Assembly (NCBI GenBank): GCA_030620095.1
Contig: JAUTXW010002195.1
Location: forward strand, 248,001-312,000
Direction of reading: 5' to 3'
DNA length: 64,000 nucleotides
Origin: Kuschelorhynchus macadamiae
Lineage: Eukaryota > Arthropoda > Insecta > Coleoptera > Curculionidae
Position numbers and translations under genes: made by a program. Shown piece after piece: positions 51,088 through 62,056 of the stretch. Each line of letters begins with the position of its first letter. The stretch's first letter is position 1. The notes under the pieces are model-generated. The model was not told the origin of the DNA. It saw nothing but the letters and a program-made list of their open reading frames with translations, and searched no databases.

Positions 51088-52141
51088 ATGTTCGTAGTTA
51101 TTGATACCAAATTTTTGAAGAAAATGTGTTCACTTAAAAACAAACTGAGAAAGTTGAAACCACTAAAACAAATTTCTTCAGAAGTCGAGAACATTGTAGA
51201 AAACCTTTCTTCTCAGTCCTTTGATAATAGAGAAATCGCCCTTTTGAATAAAGGTTTGAATTTTGCAGTGCCTCCAGTAAAAAATAGTTTACCAACTATT
51301 ATAGCGAATATTAAAAGTTCCATTCAATACGGGCCAGAGTCAACTAAGGGATTCATTAGAGAGGCTTGCAGAAATCAAATCTCAAAAAATGTTCTTAACA
51401 AGTCAAAATATGTTTCTCTAAAAAATACTGAAGTTATCCAGGGACTGAAGAAAAAAGAATGTTTTTATTTAAAATCTGACAAAGGAAATAAGGTTGTTAT
51501 ACTAGACAAAACAGATTATTTTGAAAGAGTAGACAATTTTATTCAAACTGGTCCTTACGATTTAATTGAGAAAAACCCGTTATCAAAGATGATAACAGAA
51601 GTAAAGAGCACCTTAAAACAGTGTAAAAACCTTGTGTCTAATACTCAAAATTCAAACACATAGTAACCCACAGTCATCTAAACTGTATTGCCTTCCCAAA
51701 ATCCATAAACCTGGGAAGTCCATGAGACCTATTGTTTCAGCTGTTGGATCAGCAACGTACAATATTTCAAAATGGTTAGTAGAAGAATTCAGTAAATTAA
51801 ATATCTCGTAAGATAACTTCGAGGTTACTAACTTGTTAGAATTCTTAGATAAAATTAAGAATGTTCACTTAAAAGAAGGTGAAATTTTAATATCTTTTGA
51901 TGTAAGCTCGTTGTTTCCTAGTGTACCCATATCCCTAGCTTCAAAGTACCTAAAGGAACTACTTGAATTCAATAATTTGAAGAAAGAAATTTTTCATTTC
52001 AACAATAAATATTATAAGCAACTTGAGGGAACTGCGATGGGCAATTGCTTATCTCCGTTTCTTGCAAATTTGTTTATGGGTAGATTAGAAACCCAATTCG
52101 AAAGAGAACTCAAGTATTTCCCAAGAGTGTGGTATAAATAG
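51088..52141 (+). pseudogene. Penelope-like element reverse transcriptase, N-terminal to motif B
   Basis: The first frame (51088-51663) covers the N-terminal region with CFYLKSDKGNKVVILDKTDY. After a one-base shift near 51660 come LYCLPKIHKPGKSMRPIVSA, a stop at about 51809, and then ILISFDVSSLFPSVPISLAS (motif A) and YKQLEGTAMGNCLSPFLANL (motif B). These are diagnostic of Penelope RTs. The YxDD motif would follow within about 30 residues, but the sequence breaks at 52141 at the 3' end of an opposing non-LTR fragment. Antisense to the SOWAH gene, inside intron 1. Confidence 0.8.
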
Positions 52142-52990
52142 TAAGTTTATTTTTATGAGACCAGAGTAATACTCTATTGTCTACCACCTCTGCTATTGCC
52201 TTCAATGAATCCAATTTCTTATTTACTATTAAAATATTAGTGTCATCTGCATATGAAATGACAAAAACATTCTGTGATGTATTTAAAATAAAAGTTAGCA
52301 GATCATTTGCAAAAATCAAAAAGACCCCAAAATCAATCCCTGTAGAACACTCTTTTGAGTTGCAGTACATTGACTTTTAATTCCATTAATAATTGCTAAT
52401 TGGTTTCTGTTGAACAAATATGATTTTAAAAAATTTAATGGTTTCCCCCTTACCCCATAATGATATAATTTACAAAGTAGTAGTTCATGATTAACTATGT
52501 CGAACGCACGTGAGAAGTCTATAAACATCCCCAATACCATACACTTCTTATCCAAAAAGTCGAAAATTATCTGTTGAAACTCATATAAGCAGTCTCTGTG
52601 CTCTTATTTAAAGTGAAGCCGTGTTGACAAGGTGACAATATTTGTTTTTATAAAAAAATGTTACAAGTTGATTCTTGATCACCAACTCGCAAATTTTAGA
52701 TATACTATTTAACAGGCTTATTATGTTATGATAACCCTTCTTATATAAAGGAATAATACTTGCCAGCTTCAATGCATCAGGAAATATTTCACTCTCTATT
52801 GAAAAATGTATCAAATAGCACAATATATCCTTCATAAAACATATGCACTGCTTCAAGATTAAACTGTGCATTAAATCTTTCTGCTATTTCAAAATCGGTT
52901 AATTTTTTCCCATCAATGTATAATTCAATACGAGGCTTACTTAAAAGAAAAAACAAAGTTGGTGCTTGCCTTGGTTTTTTGAGACACCCT
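52142..52990 (-). pseudogene. Non-LTR reverse transcriptase fragment
   Basis: Minus-strand pieces in order: ELYIDGKKLTDFEIAERFNA (linker, about 52870-52925), FPDALKLASIIPLYKKG, NSISKICELVIKNQL, then GMFIDFSRAFDIVNHELLLC (motif A), SVLQGLILG (motif B, decayed) and VISYADDTNILIVN (motif C, YADD). Several frameshifts. It is cut short right after the palm at 52142, so both ends are missing. Its upper edge (TTTTTTGAGACACCCTGTA, 52975-52992) looks like a mariner-type end. Confidence 0.65.
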
Positions 52991-54659
52991 GTATGCATTT
53001 AAAAGCATAAAAAAGTGCAAATCGGATCAGAAAACTTTTTTTTCCAATTTTAAAAATAACTGATATATATCCATTTAAAGAATTATCTGCATCACACATA
53101 CATTCAAAAATACTATAAAGTTGTAGGACTTTTCTCGAATTACTTACCCTTTAATTATGTTTGGATATACCATGAAGACCTAGGAATAATATATCATTGC
53201 ATTAAACCATGGTTGCCTTTTTTAGTGACTCTAATTACAAGAGTCGGAGTTTCTGTCCACAGTCTCCAAGTACCGAAATGTGCATATGCATTTCATGGTA
53301 CCTTTATAGAGAATGCAGCAGTACTGCCACAATCGTTATTGTATTGTTACAACTATTGTTAGCAACTGCCTCTCTAGATGGCACACAGTCTTCTTGCTCT
53401 GAACAGTCATCAGTCCAAGTACTAGCAACGTGCGGCGATGTTTTAATTTACCTCTAGAGAATATCAAAAATTTTAAAAAGTAGATATATAAACACAACCT
53501 ATATTTTTTTAAATTGAACAATTTATGGATGTGCATCATTTATTCATTAAAAGAGCCTCATCTTGCCGATTATAAATATTCCTACTAGGTAAAGATAACC
53601 AAGAAAACTGGGGAAAACCCTGCCAAAAAGGACATGTAGTCCTACTGATTCCACTGAAGAATCCACATTTATGTTATTAGAGTGCCCTTTCTCCATCTAA
53701 TACATTGACCTTTATGGCAGAAGTACATTTATAATTGGCAAGAAGAGACCTAATTAATAAATGCATTATATACAGAATGTTACACTTTAAAAAAATATAG
53801 CGTATGTCTACGTTTTCACTTTTTAATGACCTTTTAAATTTTCTGATATTCTTAAATGATAGTACAGGAAAAGTCCTACAACTTTCATAAAGTATTTTTT
53901 ATCTCTGTGATTGGTATAAAATATGTAACCAAATGATAGAACATACCCATAGTTGCTCTTATGATACAATATCGTGTTATGAAGACTTAATATTAATTAG
54001 TCATCGAAGACATAGATAGACATCAGATCAGATCCCCACTATGAGAAATAACTGAATGAACAGAGGTATGATATAACATCCTTAAGTATACTAACAATAT
54101 TTAAGCTTTTGTTAAAAATAGAATCACATAGTAGGCTATATTACATTTTTAATACTATTGATCTTATTTTATCCATCTATCTTATAGAGGCATTTTTTTT
54201 TAAATGTCAACAGTATGACAGTTTGAATAACAAAAAAACTGAGCAAAAAACTGGTTTGCATTAGAATATAATAGATAATTTTTTTTAAATACCGTCAAAG
54301 TGGGTGACTTGAATTTGGAGGGTGAAGTGGAAAAGTACTAGACATTTAATTAAGTTAATACGCAAAAGAACCGAGCACGCTTTTAGGCACTGCCGCGCGT
54401 TCGACCTTGGTTCATGTTTACTTTCAGGCTAAAAGATTCCAAACTATAGGAACAAGCCAAATTGTTCATTAAAAATTGTAAATATATAACTTTCACAGGG
54501 CCATAGTTGGAACCTAGTCTAGGTATGCATTTTTAATATTAGATGGAAAAAATTGTTCCTTTGAAGACTTTATCATAGTTTTGCTAAAATATTAAGGTTT
54601 TCATTTTTTTTTAATATTTTTTAACTTTCGGATACATTTTTAGGGTGACTTGAAAAATC
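52991..54659. other. Unassigned part of SOWAH intron 1
   Basis: No supported gene. A minus-strand peptide near 53310-53435 (TWTDDCSEQEDCVPSREAVA) is protein-like but has no clear splice sites or family. Confidence 0.35.
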
Positions 54660-56270
54660 ATGCCACAGAAATATAAAAAGAAAATTGGCGGGCGGCGTTA
54701 TGCGAACTATACAAACGCAGTTATACATGGGATGTCATATTCCGAGGCTTCCGAAACCTATAATATTCCTTTGGTGACTATATGGAGGAAGATAAAGAAT
54801 AAACACCCGAAAAAGTTTGGGGAACAACCTGTTTTAAACTCTACAGAAGAAAAAGTCATTGTAGAAGCTATCGTTACAGTGGCAGACTGGGGTTATCCGT
54901 ATGAGAAAGAAGATATAAAATTGTTAGTTAAAAATTACTTAGATCGAGCTGGCAAAGCAAATTTTCAATAACATGCCTAATACATAAAGATGTATTAAAG
55001 GTTCGTTTAGCCGAGAGCCGGAGTGTCAAGAAATGTTTTATGTGAATATTTTGATAGACTGGAAGTTTCTCTCAAAGAGACCTCCAGAAAACTTAATAAA
55101 CTATGACAAATTTTTATGGAAGACCTAAGGTTATTATACGAAGAACTATGAAACATGCAGAAAAAGTGTGTGATTCTACTAAATCTGCCCACTCATCATG
55201 TTCTCTGTAACAGCGGCTGGGCTTATGTTGCCCCAATACGTAGTCTACAAACGAAAATTTGTTCCACATGGACTCAAAGTGGCCCTGAAGGTTGTATTTA
55301 CAACCAAAGCAACGGCTGGTTTAAAGTTTTTTGAAGATTATTTTTAAATGATAGTCTAGATGGCCCAAAAGCTATAATTGAGGACAACCTAGCAAGTCAT
55401 TTGTCAGAGGCTGTAATAAGAAAATGCAAAGAAGAAAACATTAGATTCATTTTTTTACCAGCAAACAGCAACCATTTAACACAGCCTCTTGATGTGTCCT
55501 GCTTCAGACCAATTAAGATTGCCTGGCGACAAGAGTTAAAAAAAAGGAAAATCTCAAATCCAGGAGTGTTACAAAAAGATCATTTTCCACGAATTCTGAA
55601 CAGAACCATAAAATCGATTGCCCTCTCAGTGGCAAAAAATATAAAATCTGGCTTTGAGGCCACAGGGTTATACCCTCTTAACTGAGAAAAGGTACTTGTA
55701 AAAGTCCCAGACTACAATGAGACTGACGGTATGAACATTATTCCATCGTTGGTTGCAGAATCAGTAAAATCCCTTTTTAAAGAATCTCGATTTAAAGAAC
55801 CGAGAGCCAAATGTGTCAAACATAGAAAATTGGTGGTGGCGCCCGGAGAAAGTGTTACAGATCAGCAAAATACAAACTCTTCAGAATCGGAAGGGGAAAG
55901 GATAATATGAAGATATATTGTCAAACACAGGCTCAGATGAAATTGAAGATAACTACCCTGCTTTGTTAATCCAGTGAAAGAAAAGAGATATATTAACTCA
56001 GATAACTTACAGAAAATCGAGAGGACACAGATCACTACAGAAAACCTGGCAGAAGATGACTTCATATTAGTACAGTTTACTACACTAAAGAAAAAGCAAC
56101 AAAGATATGTGGCAAAAGTAATGGAGACAACGAATTTATACATTGCTCATTTCTTAGGCCTTCTGACAAAATCAAAGATGCCTTTGTTTTTCCACTTAAA
56201 CCAGACAGCGATGTCACTTTAGATCAGGTGATCAAGAAGATTGAGCATTCCGAAGTATTAGGATAGCACT
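54660..56270 (+). pseudogene. Pogo-type (CENP-B/DDE_1) transposase relic
   Basis: MPQKYKKKIGGRRYANYTNA and YSEASETYNIPLVTIWRKIK are a psq/CENP-B-like helix-turn-helix, followed by EKVIVEAIVTVADWGYPYEK. After stops and shifts one reads SVTAAG-like sequence near 55205, PHGLKVALKVVFTTKATAG near 55265-55325, and IEDNLASHLSEAVIRKCKEE (second catalytic region, DN...H) with IRFIFLPANSNHLTQPLDVS and FRPIKIAWRQELKKRK. A tail with NSSESEGE follows near 55880. The order fits pogo/Tigger-like transposases. At least five lesions make it dead. Inserted in SOWAH intron 1, antisense to the gene. Confidence 0.75.
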
Positions 56271-56815
56271 AAAATTTTTTGTTTAAAAAATATATTGTTA
56301 TATGATCCATAGGTATAGTTACCTGATATTTTGTTTAACAATGTTTTCCGATTTAAATAACCAAAGAAGTTTCAGTTTTAGTTATAAACATTTTAGAAAA
56401 TATTTTTGTTATAGCATTTTGTAAAAAAATTAGACAAACCTAAAAAAAATGGATTTATATGTATATATTTTTAAAAAAAATTTTATTTCAATACACCCTT
56501 TAGCATGGGTTACTTGCAGTATAAACCATTTTTAATGCAATTTTTCAAAAACATATTGCGGGTGGCTTGCATTTTTTTTTTTAGAATATGAAATATGAAA
56601 GCTTTTTTTCAAAGAATATTTTTTTATTCAATGTGTCTTACAGACGCATATATCAAAATCGTTATTAGTTAAATTGAAGGTTAAATCTTCAAAAATTAGT
56701 CAACCTTGGGGTCAATATAAGACTTGAAACTGTTTCTGCAATTATACCTACCCTAATAAAACATACTTAATTGTAGTGCTTTATATCACAAAATACAAAC
56801 AAAATTCTAGGTTTG
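56271..56815. other. Unassigned part of SOWAH intron 1
   Basis: AT-rich, with long A and T runs; nothing else seen. Confidence 0.35.
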
Positions 56816-57320
56816 CTTGTCTACAGTTAACATGCACATGAACTAAGGCAAAAGCAACTGATGGTCAGTTATTACTTGAGTTATTATTAGGGTTACAATT
56901 CCAAGTGTGCTTGTCTAAGGTTAACATGCACATAACTAAGACATAAACAGTGTGACTCTTTGACGGTGAGTTATCATCTACTCAGAATTAAGTACTTACT
57001 TTTATACAAACTATGACCTTACTTAACCAAGCAACAGTTCTGAACAATAACAATTGGTTTTTGATACTTTTTGCAACTAGCACTTGAAAACAACAAAAAT
57101 ACATTAGAAATCAACAGGTAGGGTTAGTAAACCCATTCAAAACATAGATTTCAACACTTTCTATTTTATACAAACTATTATTTTACTTAACCCAACGACA
57201 CCTATGACCAATAACAATTGGTTTTTGATACTTTTAACAACCAGAACACACTTGAAAACCAGGAAAATATATTAGAAATCAACAGGTAGGGTTACAGAAC
57301 CCGATCAAAACAAACAATTC
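56816..57320. repeat. Two local tandem duplications
   Basis: GCTTGTCTACAGTTAACATG at 56816 recurs as GCTTGTCTAAGGTTAACATG at 56909 (period about 93 bp). TAACAATTGGTTTTTGATAC at about 57048 recurs at about 57212 (period about 163 bp) together with TTAGAAATCAACAGGTAGGG. Both lie just inside SOWAH intron 1, close to exon 1. Confidence 0.7.
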
Positions 57321-57370
57321 AACACTTTATTTCTTCATTATGCGAAGATAAACTCAGGTTAGATCCTCAC

Positions 57371-57494
57371 CTTTCGTCGCGGGATCCGTTAAGTATTTTT
57401 TAAAGTATCTCACTGCGTCCCTATTTTTAACTTTTCCACTGTTTTCTATAAAATAATCTAAAATTAGTTGGAAACTAAGATTTTCGGAAGCCAT
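57371..57494 (-). CDS. sowah: SOWAH-family gene, exon 1 with start codon
   Basis: The exon encodes 41 codons plus one base: MASENLSFQLILDYFIENSG, then KVKNRDAVRYFKKYLTDPATK, ending AAAG before donor GTGAGG (57370-57365). SOWAH proteins open with this pattern (...IL.FL...GGKV.N.DL...FK..L.DP). The split Asp codon joins exon 2 in phase (G plus AT). The joined domain of about 80 residues is what identifies the gene. ATG 57494 is chosen because the domain starts within six residues. SOWAH (sosondowah) proteins are ankyrin-repeat proteins of poorly known role. Intron 1 is 7134 bp and filled with transposons. Confidence 0.85.
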
Positions 57495-59478
57495 GGCTAT
57501 TTTTACAAGTGACAACAAAACTTGTCAAAAACAAAAACAAACAACCAGTGGACGGCAAATCGAACGTAGCAAAATAAAAGTTACTAGGAAATTCCCCAGC
57601 CACTATTCTGCTTGAGGATTTAGCGGCTATGTTTGTTCTGGAGCGTCCCATTCTTTGACTGTTATGTGCCGTGTCCCCAGAATTTTTGAAGAAATGACAC
57701 GTTTTTTTGCTAGTGTAATAAATATATCCAACTAAAATTAAACCACAAAAATTCATATGTAGTAAAAGTAAAAAGATTCCCAACGACGATTTTAGCTGGT
57801 TTTCGTCGATCGTTGACGATTTTGGCTAGTGTTTCGTGAAACCTGGTCTAGGTACGCCCCTGCTTCTATGGTTAAAAACTATATAAATATATATAAAAAA
57901 TATCGTAGGTTTATAAAACTATCTAATAATTCTCAGAGTTAGACTTTACGGTACGGGACGCATATGTATATTTATTTTATATATATGCTTTCCTACTTAC
58001 TTATTGGTCGGAATATTAGTTACGAAGTAACATTAGGACGTACTGTTAATTGAAAATACACTTTTTATATCAACACAAAAAAAAACCTAACCACGGCTGA
58101 CCAAAAACATTGTCCGATATTTAAAACACAAAAAAATCGCCCAAAAGAGGTGACACCTAAGACCTTTGTTTATACTCCGATATCTTTTAGAACGATTAAT
58201 TAAACAAGTGGTTTCTGCTTAAACATATTTTTTTTGGATTATGCCACTGATCATGCTAGAGCGCTCTAGTGATTTCTAAATCAAGAGTTAACAAAAATAA
58301 TTTGTCAATTAGGAGAAAAAAATACGGATTGACGGAAAAAAACTTCCTCAGATGTCTCGAAGAGCAGCTTTCAGGAAAGCAAATCTTTTGTGTTTCAAAG
58401 GGCGTGTTTCTAAACCTACTGGACTCGTTAAAGGCAAGGCTCTTATTTGCCAGGAATAGCTGCATTTGTTGAAACGCATTTTTATAACGCAACAAAAAAC
58501 ACAATTATGTACAGAATTGCGAGTTCCGATTTAAAAAAAAAGTGAGATTCAAACCACCGCAGCCTTCCAAATGACTGGCACCCATTTAACTCGAGGAACA
58601 CATTAGAGCTTCGTTTTTCGTAAAAACTAACCTACAAAAACGAAACTTAAAAATAAGTACACATTTGTGATACAAAAATGGGTGATAATTTTAACGTTGT
58701 AACTAAATATAACCGTTTATAACCTATATTTAAAAAAAAACTCAAAAATACGGAAAGAAAAATAAAGTTTGACATAAATAGACGGAAACAAATGACGTAA
58801 TTTGCATTGTGTTCCATGCTTAAACCAATGCACTACGACGACTTGTCTGGAAATAAACAAACTCTGTATTCGGTCCAACTAAATTAATACAGGGGTTTTT
58901 GACCAATAGGAGCCTTGACATTTACAAGTAAGGTAGACGTACAACATGTCCTTGTACAACAGAATTATATTGTAATTATTTATTGTTTTATTATTCACTG
59001 TGGCATTAACGATGGTTTTTTCGACGAACCTGGGCTAACCTAACGGGAGAGATCCACCTGACAGATTAAGTTTTGTTTAAAAATATCCTTGTTTTAATAT
59101 ATACCCCCTGTTGAAAATATTGTAAGATTTAGGCAGAGCCATTTCTATATTTTTTTTATCCCGACACAAAACATGCGATTAATAAACACACAAAGCTTGC
59201 AATTAAATAAAGAATACCGGGGGCTCTTCATCTTACTATTACTCTCTGTGAGCCGCGTTATGACTGCCACCTCACGCTTTTTTTTCGTATAAAAATTTAA
59301 GGAATTTAAGATAATATTTTAGATATATAGAGGTTAAGAAGATATCGTCTTCCGATTGTACATATTTTTAATACTATACTATTGCTCGGTGCGAACACGT
59401 TCCTACTACATGGATTTTCTAACCTAAAAATTCTTACATTACATTTCAATTTTCAACCAGTTTCAGCTCTGTTTTTGC
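57495..59478. other. Upstream flank of the SOWAH gene
   Basis: This should contain the 5' UTR and promoter of the minus-strand SOWAH gene, but I cannot mark a start site. Less AT-rich sequence lies at 57540-57660. Short open frames around 57475-57783 and 58256-58504 match nothing known. Confidence 0.4.
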
Positions 59479-60284
59479 TAGGGATGGCAATAACAATAAA
59501 ATAATCTATTAATCAATCATTTGATTAATCGATTTATCATGATTATTTATTTGATTAAATTGGCAAGAAATAATCAGATAATAACAACTATCATCAACAA
59601 TGACTAAAAAAAAGATCATGAGTTTTATATTGCGGTAAGCTGGGTATAGGTAATTTTGCTTCTTTGTAAGTGTTTCTCGAAATTTGCCACCGAATAGCTA
59701 TTTCTCCTACAACTTAGCCAACTGCTCAAGGTATTACGCGTCGTTTAGCGTTTGTCCTTGCAGAACACGGGATTTCAGTTTCTGGTACAGTTGTTTTTAT
59801 GTAGACTCTACTATCACGCGCTTTCTTTACTGCAAACATAACTAGTGCTAACAACCTTATCCGCATTTTTATTAAATATAAGTTTTGTTTAAAAAAAGGT
59901 GATGCGCCTGAACGGGGATTCAAACACATATGCGCCACATCCAAAGCTGAATATCATACCGACGAGCAAGTACACTCGTGCTGAACGTTGAACAAAAATT
60001 GTTTATACCCCTCCTCTCTCCAACAGCAACCAATCAAATTACAGAATTTAACTTATATTTCCGACTGTATCAGAAACTGAAATCATTTAGCCTGGATAAT
60101 TGAATAAATTGAAATAACATTAAAAATGTTTTGCAAAACCAATTTTCCCTGAAATGAGATAATAATCGGAACTGTTGCCTTTTTCCAATAATTTTCAATT
60201 AATCGCAATATTGTATGATTAATCGGTTAATCGTAACAAAACAACCGGTTAGTTTAGATTTATGATTTATCGTTGCCATCTCTA
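59479..60284. mobile_element. hAT-type non-autonomous element with 8-bp target duplication
   Basis: Ends are TAGGGATGGCAA (59479) and, inverted, TAGAGATGGCAA (60284), a hAT-like terminus. The flanking 8 bp are GTTTTTGC (59471-59478) and ATTTTTGC (60285-60292), agreeing at seven of eight. Subterminal regions are rich in ATTAATCGATTAATC-like palindromes on both sides. The 806-bp interior has no transposase but includes a tRNA-like segment. Confidence 0.75.
59889..59978 (-). ncRNA. tRNA-Pro-like remnant inside the hAT-type element
   Basis: On the minus strand: an A-box-like TCGTCGGTATGAT, then AGCTTTGGATG, which resembles the tRNA-Pro anticodon loop with TGG at 59943-59941, then a B box TGTTTGAATCCCC, and after GGCGCATCACC a run of seven T (59897-59891), like a Pol III terminator. 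T-stem pairing is poor, so this is a decayed tRNA or a tRNA-derived SINE head, not a working tRNA gene. Confidence 0.4.
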
Positions 60285-60417
60285 ATTTTTGCCGCCTGCC
60301 CCCACCATTGTAAGCAATAAATAATATCGTTAAAAATAGTAAAAACCGTGGAAAATGGTAGAGGGGCTTGGGAAAAACAGGGTTACTTAATTGACCGCCA
60401 AAAAAATCCAAGGATAG

Positions 60418-60608
60418 TGTTCGTGTTTCGTATATTAAAATAAACACATTATATTTATTTGGATATGGTTTTAATTCTCAGTACGACCAAGTTAAACTGC
60501 ATCTTAATGAAGCCATGATCAGTGTGTCAAGACAATTGACAGTTCTCCCTATAAGTCATATGTGTCTACAGAATAGACAGTCGTAACTATAACTAAACTC
60601 ATTCTACA
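60418..60608 (-). repeat. 3' LTR of the Ty3/gypsy element (inner boundary firm, outer estimated)
   Basis: The polypurine tract AAGAAAGGGGGA (minus strand, 60620-60609) is followed at once by TGTAGAATGAG, the canonical TG start of an LTR. An AATAAA signal lies near 60460. The outer end is not provable without the 5' LTR; GAACA at about 60418 is a plausible CA terminus. Confidence 0.55.
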
Positions 60609-60642
60609 TCCCCCTTTCTTAAGAGAATAACTACTTGCTAGT

Positions 60643-61974
60643 CTACTTCGAAAGATTCAGTTTTGGAGGAGGTTTTGAAATTCGTCCCGATGACGTAATG
60701 TATGTTTTTCTTACAACTTTTGTCTCCAAATCTGAATCTGATGAATCAGTGTCTCTCGTATCACTTTTGTTGAGAATAATAGTAATACATTCTTCATAAT
60801 TACTACTGTCACTTTCTGAGCTATTTTCACTAACACTTTCTTCACTTTTCATTTCCTGCAGCCTATTTCTTGCACTTATATTTTCTACGAACTCTAAACT
60901 ATTATTAACATTTTCCTCTAACTCTAAATTATTATTAACATTTTCCTCTAACTCTAAATAATATCTGACTTCTTCATTATTCTTATTCTGACTTTCGGCC
61001 AATGAATATTGGTTTTGACTTACTTCAGGGTTTTCTAAAAACAGATTATTTCCTAAAGGCTTAATAAATCTACGATTCCTTGTAAGCAACGAACCATTAT
61101 TCATTTGCATTTTGTATGTCCTATCTCTAATTTTTGCAACAATATATCCGGGAAACCAATTACCTTTTGGTTCCCTTTGGACATAAACTTTCTGATTAAC
61201 CTTTAGTTCGGGTAAGTTTTTAGCTGAAGATCTGTTATAATATTTTTGTTGTGAATTTTGTTTATCTAAAACAACTCTCTTATTATACTCATAAGGTATT
61301 TTAGGTTTTGACTGATTTTTTGTTACCAATAAATTTGTTCTAATCTTTCTAGACATTAATATCTCGGCTGGAGATATGTTTTCAAAAATAGGTGTTGATC
61401 TGTAATGAAGAAGAGCCATGAATACATCCTTTTTATCATCGCAAATTTTTTTAAACATTTTTTTAACAGTTTGGATGTGCCTTTCAGCCATACCGTTAGA
61501 TTGAGCATATGTTGGAGATGATACAATGTGTTCAAATTCCCATTCCCTACTAAATTGACTAAACACTTGTGATGTAAATTGTGGACCTCCATCTGTTACT
61601 AATTTAACTGGAATTCCATGTCTAGCAAAGATAGATTTTAAGTTATTTATGACACAATGAGTTGTTAAATTATTGTTAAGATCAGCTATTTCAATATACT
61701 TAGAGAAATAATCTATAATTAAGAGATATTTCTTACCTTTTATTTCAAATATATCACAACCCAATTTATTCCACGGTAAGTCAGGGATTTCATGTGGATG
61801 TAAAGGTTCCCTATTTTGCGAATTCGCATATGTTAAACAAAGATGACAATTTGAAATTCTCTGTCTTATTTGATCAACCATTCCTGGCCAAAATAAAGAA
61901 TCTTGAGCCAGTTTTACACATTTGTTAAATCCTAAATGACTATAATGTATACGATCCAACATTTCATTCTGCAT
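60643..61974 (-). CDS. Ty3/gypsy integrase with a long acidic tail
   Basis: A 443-codon frame. The zinc-binding HHCC is at H10, H13, C43 and C46 (HYSHLGF, NCHLC). The catalytic core has D74 (GCDIFEIKGKKYLLIIDYFS), D128 (VTDGGPQF) and E164 (SNGMAERHIQTV), a DD35E arrangement. A C-terminal domain (KVYVQREPKGNWFPGYIVAK) follows, then a tail rich in Glu and Ser with an 11-residue repeat (LELEENVNNN). The true protein starts upstream: in the RT frame the polyprotein shifts by one base near 62110. It would insert the element cDNA into the host chromosome. Confidence 0.8.
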   Translation of the reverse strand: MQNEMLDRIHYSHLGFNKCVKLAQDSLFWPGMVDQIRQRISNCHLCLTYANSQNREPLHPHEIPDLPWNKLGCDIFEIKGKKYLLIIDYFSKYIEIADLNNNLTTHCVINNLKSIFARHGIPVKLVTDGGPQFTSQVFSQFSREWEFEHIVSSPTYAQSNGMAERHIQTVKKMFKKICDDKKDVFMALLHYRSTPIFENISPAEILMSRKIRTNLLVTKNQSKPKIPYEYNKRVVLDKQNSQQKYYNRSSAKNLPELKVNQKVYVQREPKGNWFPGYIVAKIRDRTYKMQMNNGSLLTRNRRFIKPLGNNLFLENPEVSQNQYSLAESQNKNNEEVRYYLELEENVNNNLELEENVNNSLEFVENISARNRLQEMKSEESVSENSSESDSSNYEECITIILNKSDTRDTDSSDSDLETKVVRKTYITSSGRISKPPPKLNLSK

Positions 61975-62056
61975 AGATTTAGGAACTACTAAAGAATGAT
62001 TTTTAAAAATAAGTCCCTCTACAACAGTAAAAGTAGTTTTATAAGGACAAAATATT

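Noticed and set aside
53310..53435. Possible minus-strand exon (TWTDDCSEQEDCVPSREAVA)
   Set aside because: No convincing splice sites, and the SOWAH reading frame joins exon 1 to exon 2 without it.
57475..57783. 102-codon minus-strand frame overlapping SOWAH exon 1
   Set aside because: Different frame from the SOWAH start and no recognised domain; considered a shadow.
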